A DNA stretch of 64,000 bases. It comes from Isoetes taiwanensis (Eukaryota > Streptophyta > Lycopodiopsida > Isoetales > Isoetaceae). The number at the start of each line of letters is the position of its first letter. The stretch's first letter is position 1. This document shows, piece after piece, positions 32,327 to 48,378 of this stretch. The stretch lies in assembly GCA_021234155.1 (NCBI GenBank), contig JAJEKV010000082.1:1795377-1859376 (forward strand), read 5' to 3'. Made by a program: the position numbers and the translations under genes. The notes under the pieces are model-generated. The model saw only the letters and a program-made list of their open reading frames with translations. It ran no database searches and was not told the origin of the DNA.

Positions 32327-33855
32327 CGGGCTAGGCCTAATGGTTTGCCACTGAGTGTGGGCAAGGCATGGGCTCCACACCTCGTGGGTGATGCTTCACC
32401 TTCAATGGGGTTCAAGTCGTAGACGAGCAGTGGCTCTCTAGCACCTGTGATGGGCATGTGTGCCTCTGGAGGTGGTGATCCCCTCCTGCCTCATCGAGAC
32501 TGGGGAGATCCAACCCAGGAATAGCCCCTTTGGTTATGCCCCCAGCAGGCTATGGTCAAGCCCTAAGACTTATTGGCCTATTCTGCAAAATATGCACGGG
32601 AGGGGCAGATGGAGCAGACTACCCAATAACCATGCTCTATGCCAGCCAAGCTTATTGTTATGAATTCTGTCTGCTTTGACCTCTGGAGACCCGAGCCGTC
32701 AGTCAATCCCCTTGAGTCTGAGCCCTGGGTAGGACCCCCTTTATGTTGATGTCACTGACGTTGTTGTTATAGAAGCTATATTACGATGAGCCACTCTTCG
32801 AGGTGGATATGTATGTCCTTTGATGCTATGTGCTTATATTTATACACGCTCCCGCAGCTAGGACGATCCCGAGGGAGACGGGATGAATGACATGTCCATT
32901 CCTCCCCATCGAGTTCTTGTCAGATCGCAAGGATTTGATGATAGGTGGACGGCCTCTGTCAACACATGCGTTGGCAAGAGGGATAAACTCCGTGTTCTTA
33001 TATGATGGGAGCATCGTATACGAGCAGGAGATGTCACACCATTAAAACCATCAATGATCTGGCTGAATACTTTTGCTATAAATGAATACTAAGATTTTCT
33101 CAACAGTAGATGGGTCACTGGTAGTTGCTATTATGGTCTGCTGGAGCACGATGTGTGAAAAGAATAAAGAGGGAAGGGGAAGAAGTACATCGAGGAGGGC
33201 CAAAGTAAATCTCTTGAGTTTTTGTGATTTTCTAGACAGTAGATGGGGAAATTTGAAGATCCAACGGTATAAATTGAAATTTGCTGAAGTGTAGTACAAT
33301 GTGGATAGGCTAGAATGTTAGAAATTGTTATGGGAGGTTAGACAAGCCTATTAAAAAAAAAAAGTTTAATTCAATTCAATTCTCAATAATATAAGCAATA
33401 GTCCCATCTAGATCTATTTTTTGGCATATAATGGACTTTATTGCTTCCTTTATGTCTCTGTAATACCTTACGTCTAAGTATATCTTTTTGCAAATCTTAA
33501 AGTTCAAGCATTGGATTATAACCGCATAATTGTTAGATATAAAAAATAAATATATTAAATATACAAATACATGCACAAACAACCGGTCCGGACAAACTAG
33601 AGCTTCAAGCTGATGAATCTTGTGAAACCAACACAAGCAAAAAGCCCTCAAGAGCTACTTGTAAAAAATGAAAACTGTGACGGTATCAAGATCCATTAAG
33701 ATCTGTGACCAAGCATGATCTGACGATTTCTCTCAAAAGCACGGTTATGGCACTGCAGCAAATTTACTGGCTCATGCTTATTAGGCAAAACCAAAGCTAT
33801 CAAGCTACTTAATATTGATTTATAAATCTAGCCCAATGGACTGCCACCAAACCAA
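32327..33855. other. No gene seen
   Basis: Mixed-composition sequence with short ORFs only. No LTR partner for the Ty3 element was found here. 32330-32720 is GC-richer and may be untranslated retroelement sequence. Confidence 0.4.
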
Positions 33856-34284
33856 AGTGTTGAAAAGAACTATAAACTGGATTTGGTGATACCCTTGCAG
33901 AAGTATCTCTTCCTGCGGAATCACAGCAAAAACATCCCGTCTGCGGAAATACCCGCCCAAATCATACGTGGGTTACTGCGTATTTTGAGGGCAGTTTTTT
34001 GCCCTCTTGGAACTGATCAATCTGGAGGCGCCTGAGGAGGTTTTTGGTTTGCAGGGATCAACAAGTCTAGTCCCTCTCATTCCGACCAGCATGGAAGTCG
34101 ATCGAACCGATTTGGAGCTGGATCGATCGAGATATTCATGCTAAAAAATCTGAGCAAAAAATTGGCCAAGGGGCAAGTGCAGCCAACATGGCTGCACAGT
34201 TAGTGTGCTATTTTGGTGATTCTGGTGGAAGGCACCCTGTGTGAATGTATCACCAAATCCAGATTATAGTTATTTTTGACCACT
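33856..34284. mobile_element. MITE with imperfect terminal inverted repeats, upstream of the beta-amylase gene
   Basis: 33868-33892 (AACTATAAACTGGATTTGGT and five further bases) is the reverse complement of 34247-34271 with one mismatch in 25. The similarity continues outward, less perfectly, by about 12 bases. No ORF. Size about 430 bp. Superfamily not determined; target duplication not clear. Confidence 0.7.
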
Positions 34285-34342
34285 AGGAAAGCTAGTTATT
34301 TTCAGCCACTAGGAAAGCTATGCTTGAGCTTAATATTTTGAT

Positions 34343-34465
34343 TTGATAGATAGATAATATTTTTACGTCATGCCACATTGGCAGTGTCCATAAGGACATA
34401 TGACGGACTCCAGACTTGAACACAAGATCTCTTAGTTACTAACCCAATAGACTAGCCAATAAACC
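34343..34465 (-). mobile_element. SINE copy 1 (tRNA-like, TATC-repeat tail)
   Basis: On the minus strand this reads GGCTAGTCTATTGGGTTAGT, then AGATCTTGTGTTCAAGTCT (box B-like), a conserved body (CATATGTCCT, GCATGACGTAAAAAT) and a short TATC repeat tail. A second copy lies on the plus strand at 48126-48272. Pol III box-like sequences plus a simple-repeat tail in dispersed copies define a SINE. Confidence 0.6.
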
Positions 34466-35007
34466 GAAGAAAGGCCTCAACATGGTTACAAATTCATGCG
34501 CCACACAACTACATTGGAAGTATATGTCATACACCGGTTATCAAACACCATAAAGAGCCTCCCGTTATCAGCCAGCTTCAAGGTCGTACATGTACAATCA
34601 CTCTTCCTTCTTGGACTGCTCAGTTGGGTCATTCTGATCAGGTATGAAGAGCGAGATCTGCCCAACTTCGGCGCTTCCATCCTGTTAAGAAGCAGAATTC
34701 TTTTTTTTTTACTAGATTTCAAGCTTCTCATGCAGCTGCTAAACTTTTGGGCCTCTGTAACAGTCCCTCTTTAGGGTTTGCAAGTTTATATGCGGAGCAG
34801 GGTCGCTTTTGTAATGCCACAAATAATGTTCTTAGGTGGATGCTGCATTTTGTCGCAATCATGTGTTGCCGGAATTGACAGATCCTGGAGCTCCGGCATG
34901 GGTTCGTCAGATGAATTTTTGATCTTTTTCAAATGCTAAGAGGCTTGCTATATCGGAAAAGGCAGGCCATTTTTTCTCCCAGGATTAAGAAGATTTGCAG
35001 AAGAGAG

Positions 35008-35049
35008 ATGGCTAGAAAGTTGAGGATAGTTTTAATTCCGGGGGTTTAA
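35008..35049 (+). promoter_or_regulatory. Upstream ORF 1 in the beta-amylase leader
   Basis: ATG at 35008, 13 codons, stop TAA 35047-35049, ending 37 bases before the main start. Present only if the transcript starts upstream of 35008, which I cannot see. Confidence 0.45.
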
Positions 35050-35058
35050 ATCCGGCAG

Positions 35059-35086
35059 ATGGAATACTCCAAGGCACAGCAGCAGC

Positions 35087-35097
<11 letters not shown>
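35059..35097 (+). promoter_or_regulatory. Upstream ORF 2 overlapping the beta-amylase start codon
   Basis: ATG at 35059, 12 codons, stop TGA at 35095-35097, in another frame and running across the main ATG at 35087. Ribosomes translating it would end 8 bases past the main start, so it should lower translation of the main frame. Confidence 0.5.
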
Positions 35098-39938
<4,841 letters not shown>

Positions 39939-42059
39939 CATTTGTGAAATTATTTTGTAACATCCTACTGTCCGTTATATGCAAAACTTAGGTTTTGTTC
40001 CTCGGCGCGTGGTTTGTGATACATTCTGTGATTCCTTCTGCCCACTTGCTTATGTGGGATGTGATACAGATTTTACCGCCTAGTCTGGTGACATTTGCAC
40101 TAGGCAGCTTGTACTGTTGACCTTCATGACGAGAACTTCAATTATGTACAGTATAGTGTAAATACCCTATGCTCTTAACTTTGAAGTCAAGAGTATCTTT
40201 TGTGATTCTATGTTTCACCTTTAATCTCAGACTTGATATCCAGTAGAGGAGACGCATGATTTTTTTGGTCCTCGCAATGATAACGATGTCTATCTATACT
40301 TGAAGGAAAGGTAGATTTTTATATTTAAAAGGATAGAAAAGTTAACGAGCCAGCCAGGTTAGTGGAAAGCATTAGCATTGAGAGCATATACTTGTTTCAT
40401 TTGTATGTAGCCCAAGGATGGAATCCTTCATATTGAGAAGGAGAAAGATAAGGAGTTGACCATAGCTTGCAACTGAAACAAATGCTAATTATTATTAGCT
40501 TATAACAATTCATCAATCTGTTCTAAGAGAAGCTTTTTGATCCGGCCCTCAAGATGGAGGTCATGATCTTCAAGTTGGCCAGCTATGGCAGAATTTTCCC
40601 TTTCAGCTGAAATAGTGGGTCCAACATGATTCGAATATTACAAGCAACTACGCACTCCATAGGTATAGTTGTTTATACCACCTCGATGTTGAAAAAAGAG
40701 GAACCCTATTCTTGCATTATGCAAATCAGTGGTATGGTTTGAGAGGCTTAATATCATCAATTCTATTTAAACGAGTTTTGGGACAAATAAGCAGGGCTGG
40801 AATTTAGTGGCCCACCCAACTGGGAAAAATGTTGGCCTCAATTTAATGTTACCAAATAAATTTTTTTTAAGCCTATTTTCCGGATATTTTTGCAAAAATA
40901 TCCGGAAAATTAATTTTGGAAATTGCTAAAGATTACCGGATTTTTTTGGGGTGAAAAGCCAATAGGGTGCAAATAATCAAAAATATATTGTAGGATATTT
41001 ATAGTGTTTGGTTTTTCCAGATCTTATAAAGCTTCCTCAAGCATTTCTCTTTGGCCTGATGCTGGTCATAAGTGGGTTTCTAAAGTGGATTTCTCGCCAC
41101 AAAATTTTCTTTATGCAGATGCTGGCCTAACTCTAAATTAGCACACAAAATATACCGTGCAATATTTAACTTGTCAAAACTACGGTTCCTATCATATTTA
41201 ACTTAGTCAAAACTGCATTTCTAACTAGCACAAATACGATTATGCCAAATATTCAGATGCCATGAATATCCAGCATTTAAATAACCTAGATGATTCGCAG
41301 TGTACTAAATTTAGGAAACTAGGTATTCAATTCCAGAAACAAGGATAAAACAAAGAACAGGCCGAATATGCTAACTTTAGAACAGAAAATCTTATTCACC
41401 TCAACAGTCAGCAAATGAAGCATACTAATGAAGTGGAGAAGATAAATGTCCATCATACATTTAGGCATTTCTCTTACTTTCGCAAGTGTCAAAACAAAGA
41501 TAGTAATAATTTCAATGCAGGAGCATCTTTACAAAGAGTTGATCAAAACTTGTGTACGCACTATAGCCTCGCTGGCTGAACAAACTTTATATTTTACTGC
41601 CAGAGATGCATGAGCATTCAGCAACCATATTTCTGCAACATAGCGCACCAGGAAATATAGCCAAAGGTAGAAAGTACCAGCTTCATCTTAGAATCATGAT
41701 CAAGTAAAGCAAGGCCACTATTTTAATCTGTAGCTTAGTTCTTCTACAACTGAAGCTTCTGCTTTACAACAGTATCTTTTGCATGTTATTTTTTAGCATA
41801 GACAGAATAACAGGTAGACCATCCTCTTCTACATGAAACAAGACATATGGGTCAAAATTTTCTATACCGATGATCCAGTTACCTGCACCCAAAACCCACA
41901 AATTAGTCTCAATAAAATTGCCTACATATATCTTTGAAACGATTTGTTCATCGTCTTCTTTTAAGCAGTTTACATAAGTTCGTAACTTCATGTATGTTGA
42001 CGTATTACAGAAATTCCAACTATTAAATGATTCATTTCTTAATGCACTTACACTAACAA
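39939..42059. other. Convergent intergenic region
   Basis: 3' flank of both genes. AT-rich, with no ORF above 75 codons that looks coding. An open stretch on the minus strand at 41764-41991 follows a TGGGTGCAG acceptor-like site but has no recognisable domain; it may be 3' untranslated sequence of the RRM gene. Confidence 0.4.
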
Positions 42060-42782
42060 CTATAAATGGAACAATTCATGCTTCATGCGCTCAACAGATC
42101 CATCCTCGGTTATTTTGAAAATGCTTTCTGTAAGGTTGTAGTATTTCCTAAGTTGCTCTTCCTGATCTGCTGCCAGTTTCTCCTTTTCTTCTTTCTGGTG
42201 CTGCAAAGCAACAAACAGCTTGGTACTTAAACTGACTAATAAGAAACTAAGAAGTCACAAACTCACCTTTGCAAGAAACTCAATCTGCTTCAGGTGCTTA
42301 TACCCGAGGTCTCTTCTCCGATAGGCTTCCTCCCATCCTTCATCTCCTTTACCACTGAGCCTAGGTGCCAACTTTGGTTTTTTCTTTAAAAGAGGTGAAC
42401 CAGAAAACAAACTTTCAGTGGCCTTTCCGGCCGTAACAGGTCTTGGTATACCTCCGAGCATAAAAAGATATTCATTTATTGTGGTAATCACATTCTGCGC
42501 TGACTGGGGTGTGTCCATCTCCACCAAAGCACGACCCATAGACTGTTTTGGATCTGCTGGATTCTTCACGATCTCAATGTTTACAACATTACCAAACTGG
42601 CCTAGTGCAGATGCAATCACAGGAGGTGTAACATTTGGTGAAAGCTCTTGCAGGAACACGGTCCTGGCTACTTTTTCCTGAAAAGCTTTCTCGGCAGAGT
42701 CCTCATTCATGTCAGGCAGTTGAGTGTCTTGCTGCCTGACCTCTTCCTCTGCCATAACTATTCTAGTTGAAGCTTCTGCCAT
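42060..42782 (-). CDS. Small RRM protein resembling EDM3/AIPP1 (218 aa, two coding exons)
   Basis: Exon 1 is 42267-42782 (172 codons, ATG at 42782, donor GTGAGT). Exon 2 is 42060-42200 (acceptor GCTTTGCAG, 46 codons plus TAG). Residues about 40-118 form one RNA-recognition motif: RNP2-like TVFLQEL (41-47) and RNP1-like RALVEM (84-89). A basic linker (KKKPKLAPR) and a charged helical C-terminus follow. Size, layout and sequence style recall Arabidopsis EDM3/AIPP1, which works with ASI1 and EDM2 at genes holding intronic heterochromatin to secure distal polyadenylation; this is by memory and moderate. A CAG acceptor at 42797, 15 bases before the ATG, suggests an intron in the 5' leader. Confidence 0.75.
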
Positions 42783-42797
42783 AGTTCAAATTGTCTG

Positions 42798-44762
42798 CAT
42801 ATATATAATTTAAAATTTTACTTTGTTATCTTTGTAATGCATGTTCCAAATACACATTTGCACTTTTGGCATCTACCTTGAAAAAATGAGAAGACAAGAT
42901 GAAAGAGAAACAGGAAAACAAAAACACCCCAACAAATGCAAATAGACTGTTAAAAAGAACGCATTACGATATGCTACCAGAAACAGAATGGCAGCACCGC
43001 TTTTAGATACAACAAGAAAGCTTGCCAAAGTCTCGTTGCATATCTGTGCATCTTTGTGCATGCAGGATATTGAACTGTTCCTTATGACTTACATTACTGG
43101 AGAGACACTAAGCAATTTGCACTTAATATTATGCCAAGCACTAGAAATACACGTGCACTTAGTCTGATGAACTCTTTAACTTAATATTTTGCGAAGCACT
43201 AGAAATACATCTACACTTAGTTTGATGAACTCTTTAACTCACGTCCTGTGCTACTAAATTCATGTAATGGTCTACAATTGGCTTACCTTTTCTAAATGCG
43301 TTTGTCCCTATTTGATACCTTGCTTTCCTCCCTCCTCTTCTTGTTTTGACCAGCTTGTCACATATCTTACAAAACAACAAAAACATGAAAGAAAATGTTA
43401 ATTAAGACTAAACAGCATGTTGGCTCTTTGAAGGATGATTAAACAGCATTACATAAGCTGATAAACATGAACAGCATGTGCCTCAGAGAGAAGATTATAT
43501 GGTTCATAACCCTTTGCAACCCTACCATGCCCTTTCCAGATTTTGTTCATGCTACCATTACGAGTAAATTCCACAGCTTCATAAACTAGCAGGTTTCGCA
43601 ATACAATATAAGAATCTAGCAATACGAAGCACAAAAAAGCATGTGGGATGGCTGCACCTGAAGCGAATTTGTTGGGACTCATGCACTGCTTGGCAAAATG
43701 TAGGAAGTGCTTATGCTAAAGACTACTAACTATCCAATAGTGAAGCCCAAAATACATAATCTTTTTGTAGGCTTATTCATACCTTTAAATAATGCAGCGT
43801 CGCCTTCCTTGTCCGTAATCTCCTTCACAACCGGAACTGCTTCCAAAAGATAAAACAAACAAGCCGCACCCTAAGTTACGAACAGCTCGAACACATGATC
43901 CAGATATGGCTATGGTGCTGACAACAACACGAGGGAAGGCCAATTTGATGATCAAACATGGGTTTGTGCAAGAAATCCTTGGAACACAGAGGAAGCAGAG
44001 GGTAATGCAGCAAACACAATACATCATCTTTGGCACGGCCTTTAAGAGCACTTTTTGAACGTCAGAGAAATCGAACTCAAACATTTCACAATGGGGAAAA
44101 CATTGCTGTGTTCAGTATCTTACCCACGAACACCATTTATTATGTTGTCTTCCATTGCTTCATTGCTACTTGATTTGAGTGTTGAGAGACGTGGGTGCTG
44201 GCTTTTGTTATCGCTGTCGCTTTATGGTTTCGAGTGTTGAGAGACGTGGGTGCTGGCTTTTGTTATCGCTGTCGCTTTATGGTTTCAAGAATTAGTACGT
44301 AAATGTAAGGTAACTAAGATTCTGACCAGGCAATCACGCTTTGTCACGTAGCGGCCTTTCTTCTGCTTTGCTATTTAACCCAAAACATTCTGTGGATTTT
44401 AGCCCCAGAATCTTAGGGCGAAATCACACTTGCGCCCACGGTTGGAAATTGAAGGGTTGCCCTTACGTTCTTTTGAAGGTCACTTTGAAAACTGGACTTT
44501 CAAATTGCATGGCATAATTTAAATTAGACTTTCATTTGCATTGTTAGTCCAAAAATAACAATGCATAGGCTTAATTTTTTTTCCCCTTAAGATACTTAAA
44601 AGTAACAATGCACATGCAATATTTATAACATATAAAGATTTAGTTCTTTTCTATTCTATGAGGCCATACAAAATTTACATGTCTCATCTAACTGTGTAAG
44701 CACAAAAAGATGCCACAGGAGCACGAGCCTGGAGCACAATGTACTTACTCCAGAATAGGAGA
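42798..44762. other. 5' flank of the RRM gene, with two tandem duplications
   Basis: No confident gene. A minus-strand block at 43785-43850 reads LEAVPVVKEITDKEGDAALF and ends at a GTATGA donor-like site; it could be an upstream exon of the RRM transcript or of another gene. Local duplications: 43123-43238 (period 58, imperfect) and 44177-44286 (period 55). Confidence 0.35.
44177..44286. repeat. 55-bp perfect tandem duplication
   Basis: The block starting GAGTGTTGAGAGACGTGGGT at 44177 is repeated from 44232, two full copies, apparently identical. Confidence 0.95.
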
Positions 44763-45590
44763 CTAATGATAAGAATCAATTCGAAGATACTGAATCCAGA
44801 TGCGTTCCATCATTTCTGAGTCAAGGGAGGAACACTCGTAGGCTGTCAATATCTTTTTCTGGGCCACCGCAATAACACTGCGTGCAGAAGAATTAATGCT
44901 CTGAAAGATGTGGTGTCTGCGACGCTCCCATATCGACCATAGGAGCCAACCGGAACCCAGATGGAATACCCTTTGTTTAGCTGGAGGCCATGTGTTGGGA
45001 TAGGATGCCAAGAGAATGCAACTGTAGTCCAATGCACTGTTAAACAAACCCTGTAGCCAGGACCATGCTGGTTGAACCTTAGGACAATCAAAGAGACAAT
45101 GCTCAAGAGTCTCAACATGGGCATACTGCAGATATGCGAGGATCATAGCGATGTCGGAAGGCATTAACCCGCAGACACCTATGGATAACCTGCCACCACA
45201 GTACAGAGACTTTAGGATGGAGCAACCTATCCCAAAGCCATCGCCATGTACGACACAAAGTGGTTTGTGGAACACAGCAGGTGCCACCCATCGGCAGCCG
45301 GAGGCTGTGGTGCTAAAGTCTTTGTGTCTTGATCGACAAAGTGCTTGCCTTTGTTCATGACAGTCCCATGGCACCCTTTCAGCAACACCAACTTGCACTA
45401 TAAGAGGCAAATTTTCTGCGACCTTCTCCCATAAAGATACATCCCAACGAGAGAGCAAGAACTTTGCCTGGAATTCAGGCCAAGACAGTAGGCGACCCGC
45501 CTCATACCATGCTTGAATAGAGAAAACACCTGCAAGAACCCATCGTCTCCAATTAATTTTGAAGGGAATTTTGGCAATATTATTTGCCAT
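44763..45590 (-). pseudogene. 3' end of a plant L1-type LINE ORF2 (zinc-binding region)
   Basis: An open minus-strand frame of 275 codons contains a Trp-rich zf-RVT-like segment: HVETLEHCLFDCPKVQPAWSW, then PAKQRVFHLGSGWLLWSIW and a C-terminal helix. This is the usual end of plant L1 LINE ORF2 after the reverse transcriptase. The RT core itself is missing, and the family differs from the LINE copies at 15, 47, 51-54 and 58-59 kb. It is open but truncated, so I treat it as a remnant. Confidence 0.7.
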
Positions 45591-46929
45591 GCCATTCTAT
45601 TAAATGAAGATTCTATTCTATAATACATTATTCTTTGATTTTTTTCTCTAATTTTTTATTTCTCTATATATGGTACATTGGTGATATGTATGGGATTGCC
45701 ATACATAATATTTAAAAGATTAAATTAATATAGGGGTAGAAGTGCATCGCCAAGCAAGAAATATACTTTTTGTCGCATGCCTAATTTTTTCTTGACTTCC
45801 ATTCTGCAAGCCTATGCAAAATATAGACTTGTTTTTGAATGTCTATTTTTTTTTAAACTTTATTTTGCATGGTAAAAGGAGTGTTGCAAGGCTCAAAGGC
45901 ACCTTGCTGCCTTGAACCAAACCCCCTTTTTTTTCTCTTGGGCATATTGATTTATGGTCGACAATTTGATGTTACATTGATATTTCATCAATTTGCTTTT
46001 TCCACGCTGGATATCTATTTCTGCGAAACAATTGCGTTCTTGTATTCTGATCAGGAAAGGCTTCCAGCTACGAATTCAAGGTAAAAAAAATTAGTAAAAA
46101 AATCTTCATTTCCGCCGCTAATCCTTTCAAGTTTTTGGTATTGAGCTTCAATATAATTTGATTTTTACTGTTGCGGCTCCGTTCAGAGCAAAAAAATCAG
46201 ATTTCGACTTCATTACAAGCAAACCCCTTCGGATTTTTGTCTTTTGTTACAGGAAATCTTTGCTATTTCGCCTTCCTTCACAAAGAGAAAGGGTTTTGAT
46301 CGATCTTGAAAGGCTTCAATCCATGAATCACATGCCTCGGTCGATTTGTTTTTGCAAAACAGAGTTGACATGGCGGCGGCCACGGTCTTAGTCAGGGGGA
46401 ATCTCCCGCCCAAGAAATTCGTCCGCGCCCAAGAAATTTCGCATCTTGGGCATTCTAGTGTGATAAGGAGTATGATTGGCCATGCCAAATGGCATGTTAT
46501 GTATGGCTGATACCTTTTAAAAACTTGGTTGGCCGCAGGTGTGATTTCACCCTTAGTTACCTTGCATTCACGTTGTATGAATGCCCCTCTGTGCGCATCG
46601 GCCAGCCTTCCTCACCAGAATTCAAGGCAGAGGGGCATTCCTGGATACTTAAGTATGTCTTGCATGTTTAAATATGCTCTTTCAACCATATCCTACAAAA
46701 TGTTTATGAACCATCAAAAATACGGAATATATACTATATTTTCAATTTACCATCTCAATAAAAGCTAATCAATAGACTTTGTTCGACAGCTTCCTTTTAA
46801 GCACAATATCAAAAGCCTTCCCAAACATCAACAAAGCAGCAATACAAGTCCTATCATTTTTTTTTTCCTGATGTCTCTAGCAGGAATGAACAATGGGAAA
46901 ATATGATGAATAGTGCAATGCTTAGGTCT
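45591..46929. other. No gene seen
   Basis: AT-rich sequence with T-runs and short ORFs only. Confidence 0.4.
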
Positions 46930-47450
46930 AAAACCTAGATGTCCAAGTGCGTACATTGTCAATTGCTATTTAAGAATTTCAGCGAGCAGTTTTGCCAATA
47001 AAAGACCGACATGATTCTGATGTAAATCGCAAGACAATGACGTTTCTCTGCTTTATACATTAGAACTACTCTATAGATGGTCCATTGTATGGGGAAGCCT
47101 TCATGGAGGGCCTTACTGAGCAGACTAGACAGGACTGGGACAATCTATGATTTAGCCCGCTTCAATAGATCTGCTTGCATCCCATCTAGATCTGTCGCCT
47201 TGCCATTTACATGGCATTGCAAGCACTTTGCTATATCTGCTGCAGTTACAATCAATGAGGAATCGGTTTTTGTTGGCACCGTATTCAGGACCATGTTACG
47301 ATCGTAAAACTGCATCAAGTACTGCACTCACTACTCAGAAGAGATATTACCAAGAAACTGCACAGGTTTGTGTAATACTCTCCTCCAAAATGTTCTTGGG
47401 TGACCGTCAAGATGGTGCTTGGCCGCCCTTGTAGCAGCAAGCCTTGCATC
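46930..47450 (-). pseudogene. LINE reverse transcriptase fragment (same family as 15.2 and 51.5 kb)
   Basis: The minus strand reads HPRTFWRRVLHKPVQFLGNI, then ATDLDGMQADLLKRAKS, then a degraded LLSKALHEGFPIQW and VVLMYKAE stretch with stops. This is the segment just before the RT core in the other copies. 5' and 3' truncated. Confidence 0.75.
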
Positions 47451-47819
47451 TGTGCGTGGCTTGGTTGGTGTGGATGATTTGGAAGCGGCGGCGGTTGTGG
47501 ATCTTTCAGGGGATTCAGTAGCCTGCAGCCCTTCAGCTTCCTCGACTCAGGTACAAGCTATTTCAAAGCTTTCTGGTGTTCCCGAGATTAGTAGAGCGGA
47601 AGTTTGCCATTTGGCGGGATTTCTTAGGTGTTGTAGATGGTGATGGTCGGTTTGTACAGCAGTAGAGTTGCAGTTTTTCTGTGAGTTTGTTGTGGAGTGT
47701 CGAGGTATCGCGGTCTCTTTGGGGCAGTTCTCCTTCCTCCTCACTTGCTTTGTAACATTACCATTCTTTTAATATATTGATGACACAGTTCTTCAAAAGA
47801 AAAAAGAAGGTAAACATTA

Positions 47820-48378
47820 TGTGATGACCAATATACTCTAACCTTTTAGTTATGTTCTATTGGTCTTGCCAACTACGTTATTCATGATGATTATTGATGA
47901 TCAAGGATTTATACTATCATATTCTTTTAAGTGACAACCTGCATGCTGCTAAGTGACACTGTGCATGGTAGCCAAGTGGCGAGCATGCACCTATGTTAGG
48001 TGGCAATCATGTGCAATCCAAGCTCATGAATGGAGCACTATAAATAGAGGAGTTCAAGAATAGCAAAACCATTCGGGCTCAACGACAGTTGTGAACCTTC
48101 ATGTCTAGTTCGAGTTCTTCCTCTCCATTGGATTAGCAATTAAGAGATCTTGTGTTCAAGTCTCTGGGGGTTCGTCTTCTTGTGTTCAAGTCTCTGGGGG
48201 TTCGTCATATGTCCTCATGGAGGATGCCAATGCGGCATGACGTAAAAATACTATCTATCTATCCATCCATCCATCCAACCATCTATCTACATACCTATTT
48301 TTAATATATCATATTTGTGTGGATATTTTGCGCATTTCTCTTATATTTTTTTGTATTTTTGGTGTAGGCTCATGCCCA
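47820..48378 (+). repeat. 5' LTR of the short LTR element, with a SINE inside
   Basis: Matches the other LTR on both sides of the SINE at 48126-48272. Confidence 0.6.
48126..48272 (+). mobile_element. SINE copy 2, with a 30-bp internal duplication
   Basis: Same body as the minus-strand copy at 34343-34465 (AAGAGATCTTGTGTTCAAGT, CATATGTCCT, GCATGACGTAAAAATA) with a CTAT/CATC repeat tail. TGTGTTCAAGTCTCTGGGGG occurs twice, 30 bp apart, doubling the box B region. It interrupts the 5' LTR of the short LTR element; the other LTR lacks it. Confidence 0.65.

Noticed and set aside
41764-41991. Possible extra exon (75 codons) downstream of the RRM gene on the minus strand
   Set aside because: The RRM gene already ends at a stop in exon 2, and no domain or donor/acceptor pair ties this stretch to it.
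43785-44084. Minus-strand ORF of 99 codons upstream of the RRM gene
   Set aside because: Hydrophobic and cysteine-rich without a recognisable family; a different frame of its last 65 bases looks more coding. Left as unassigned.
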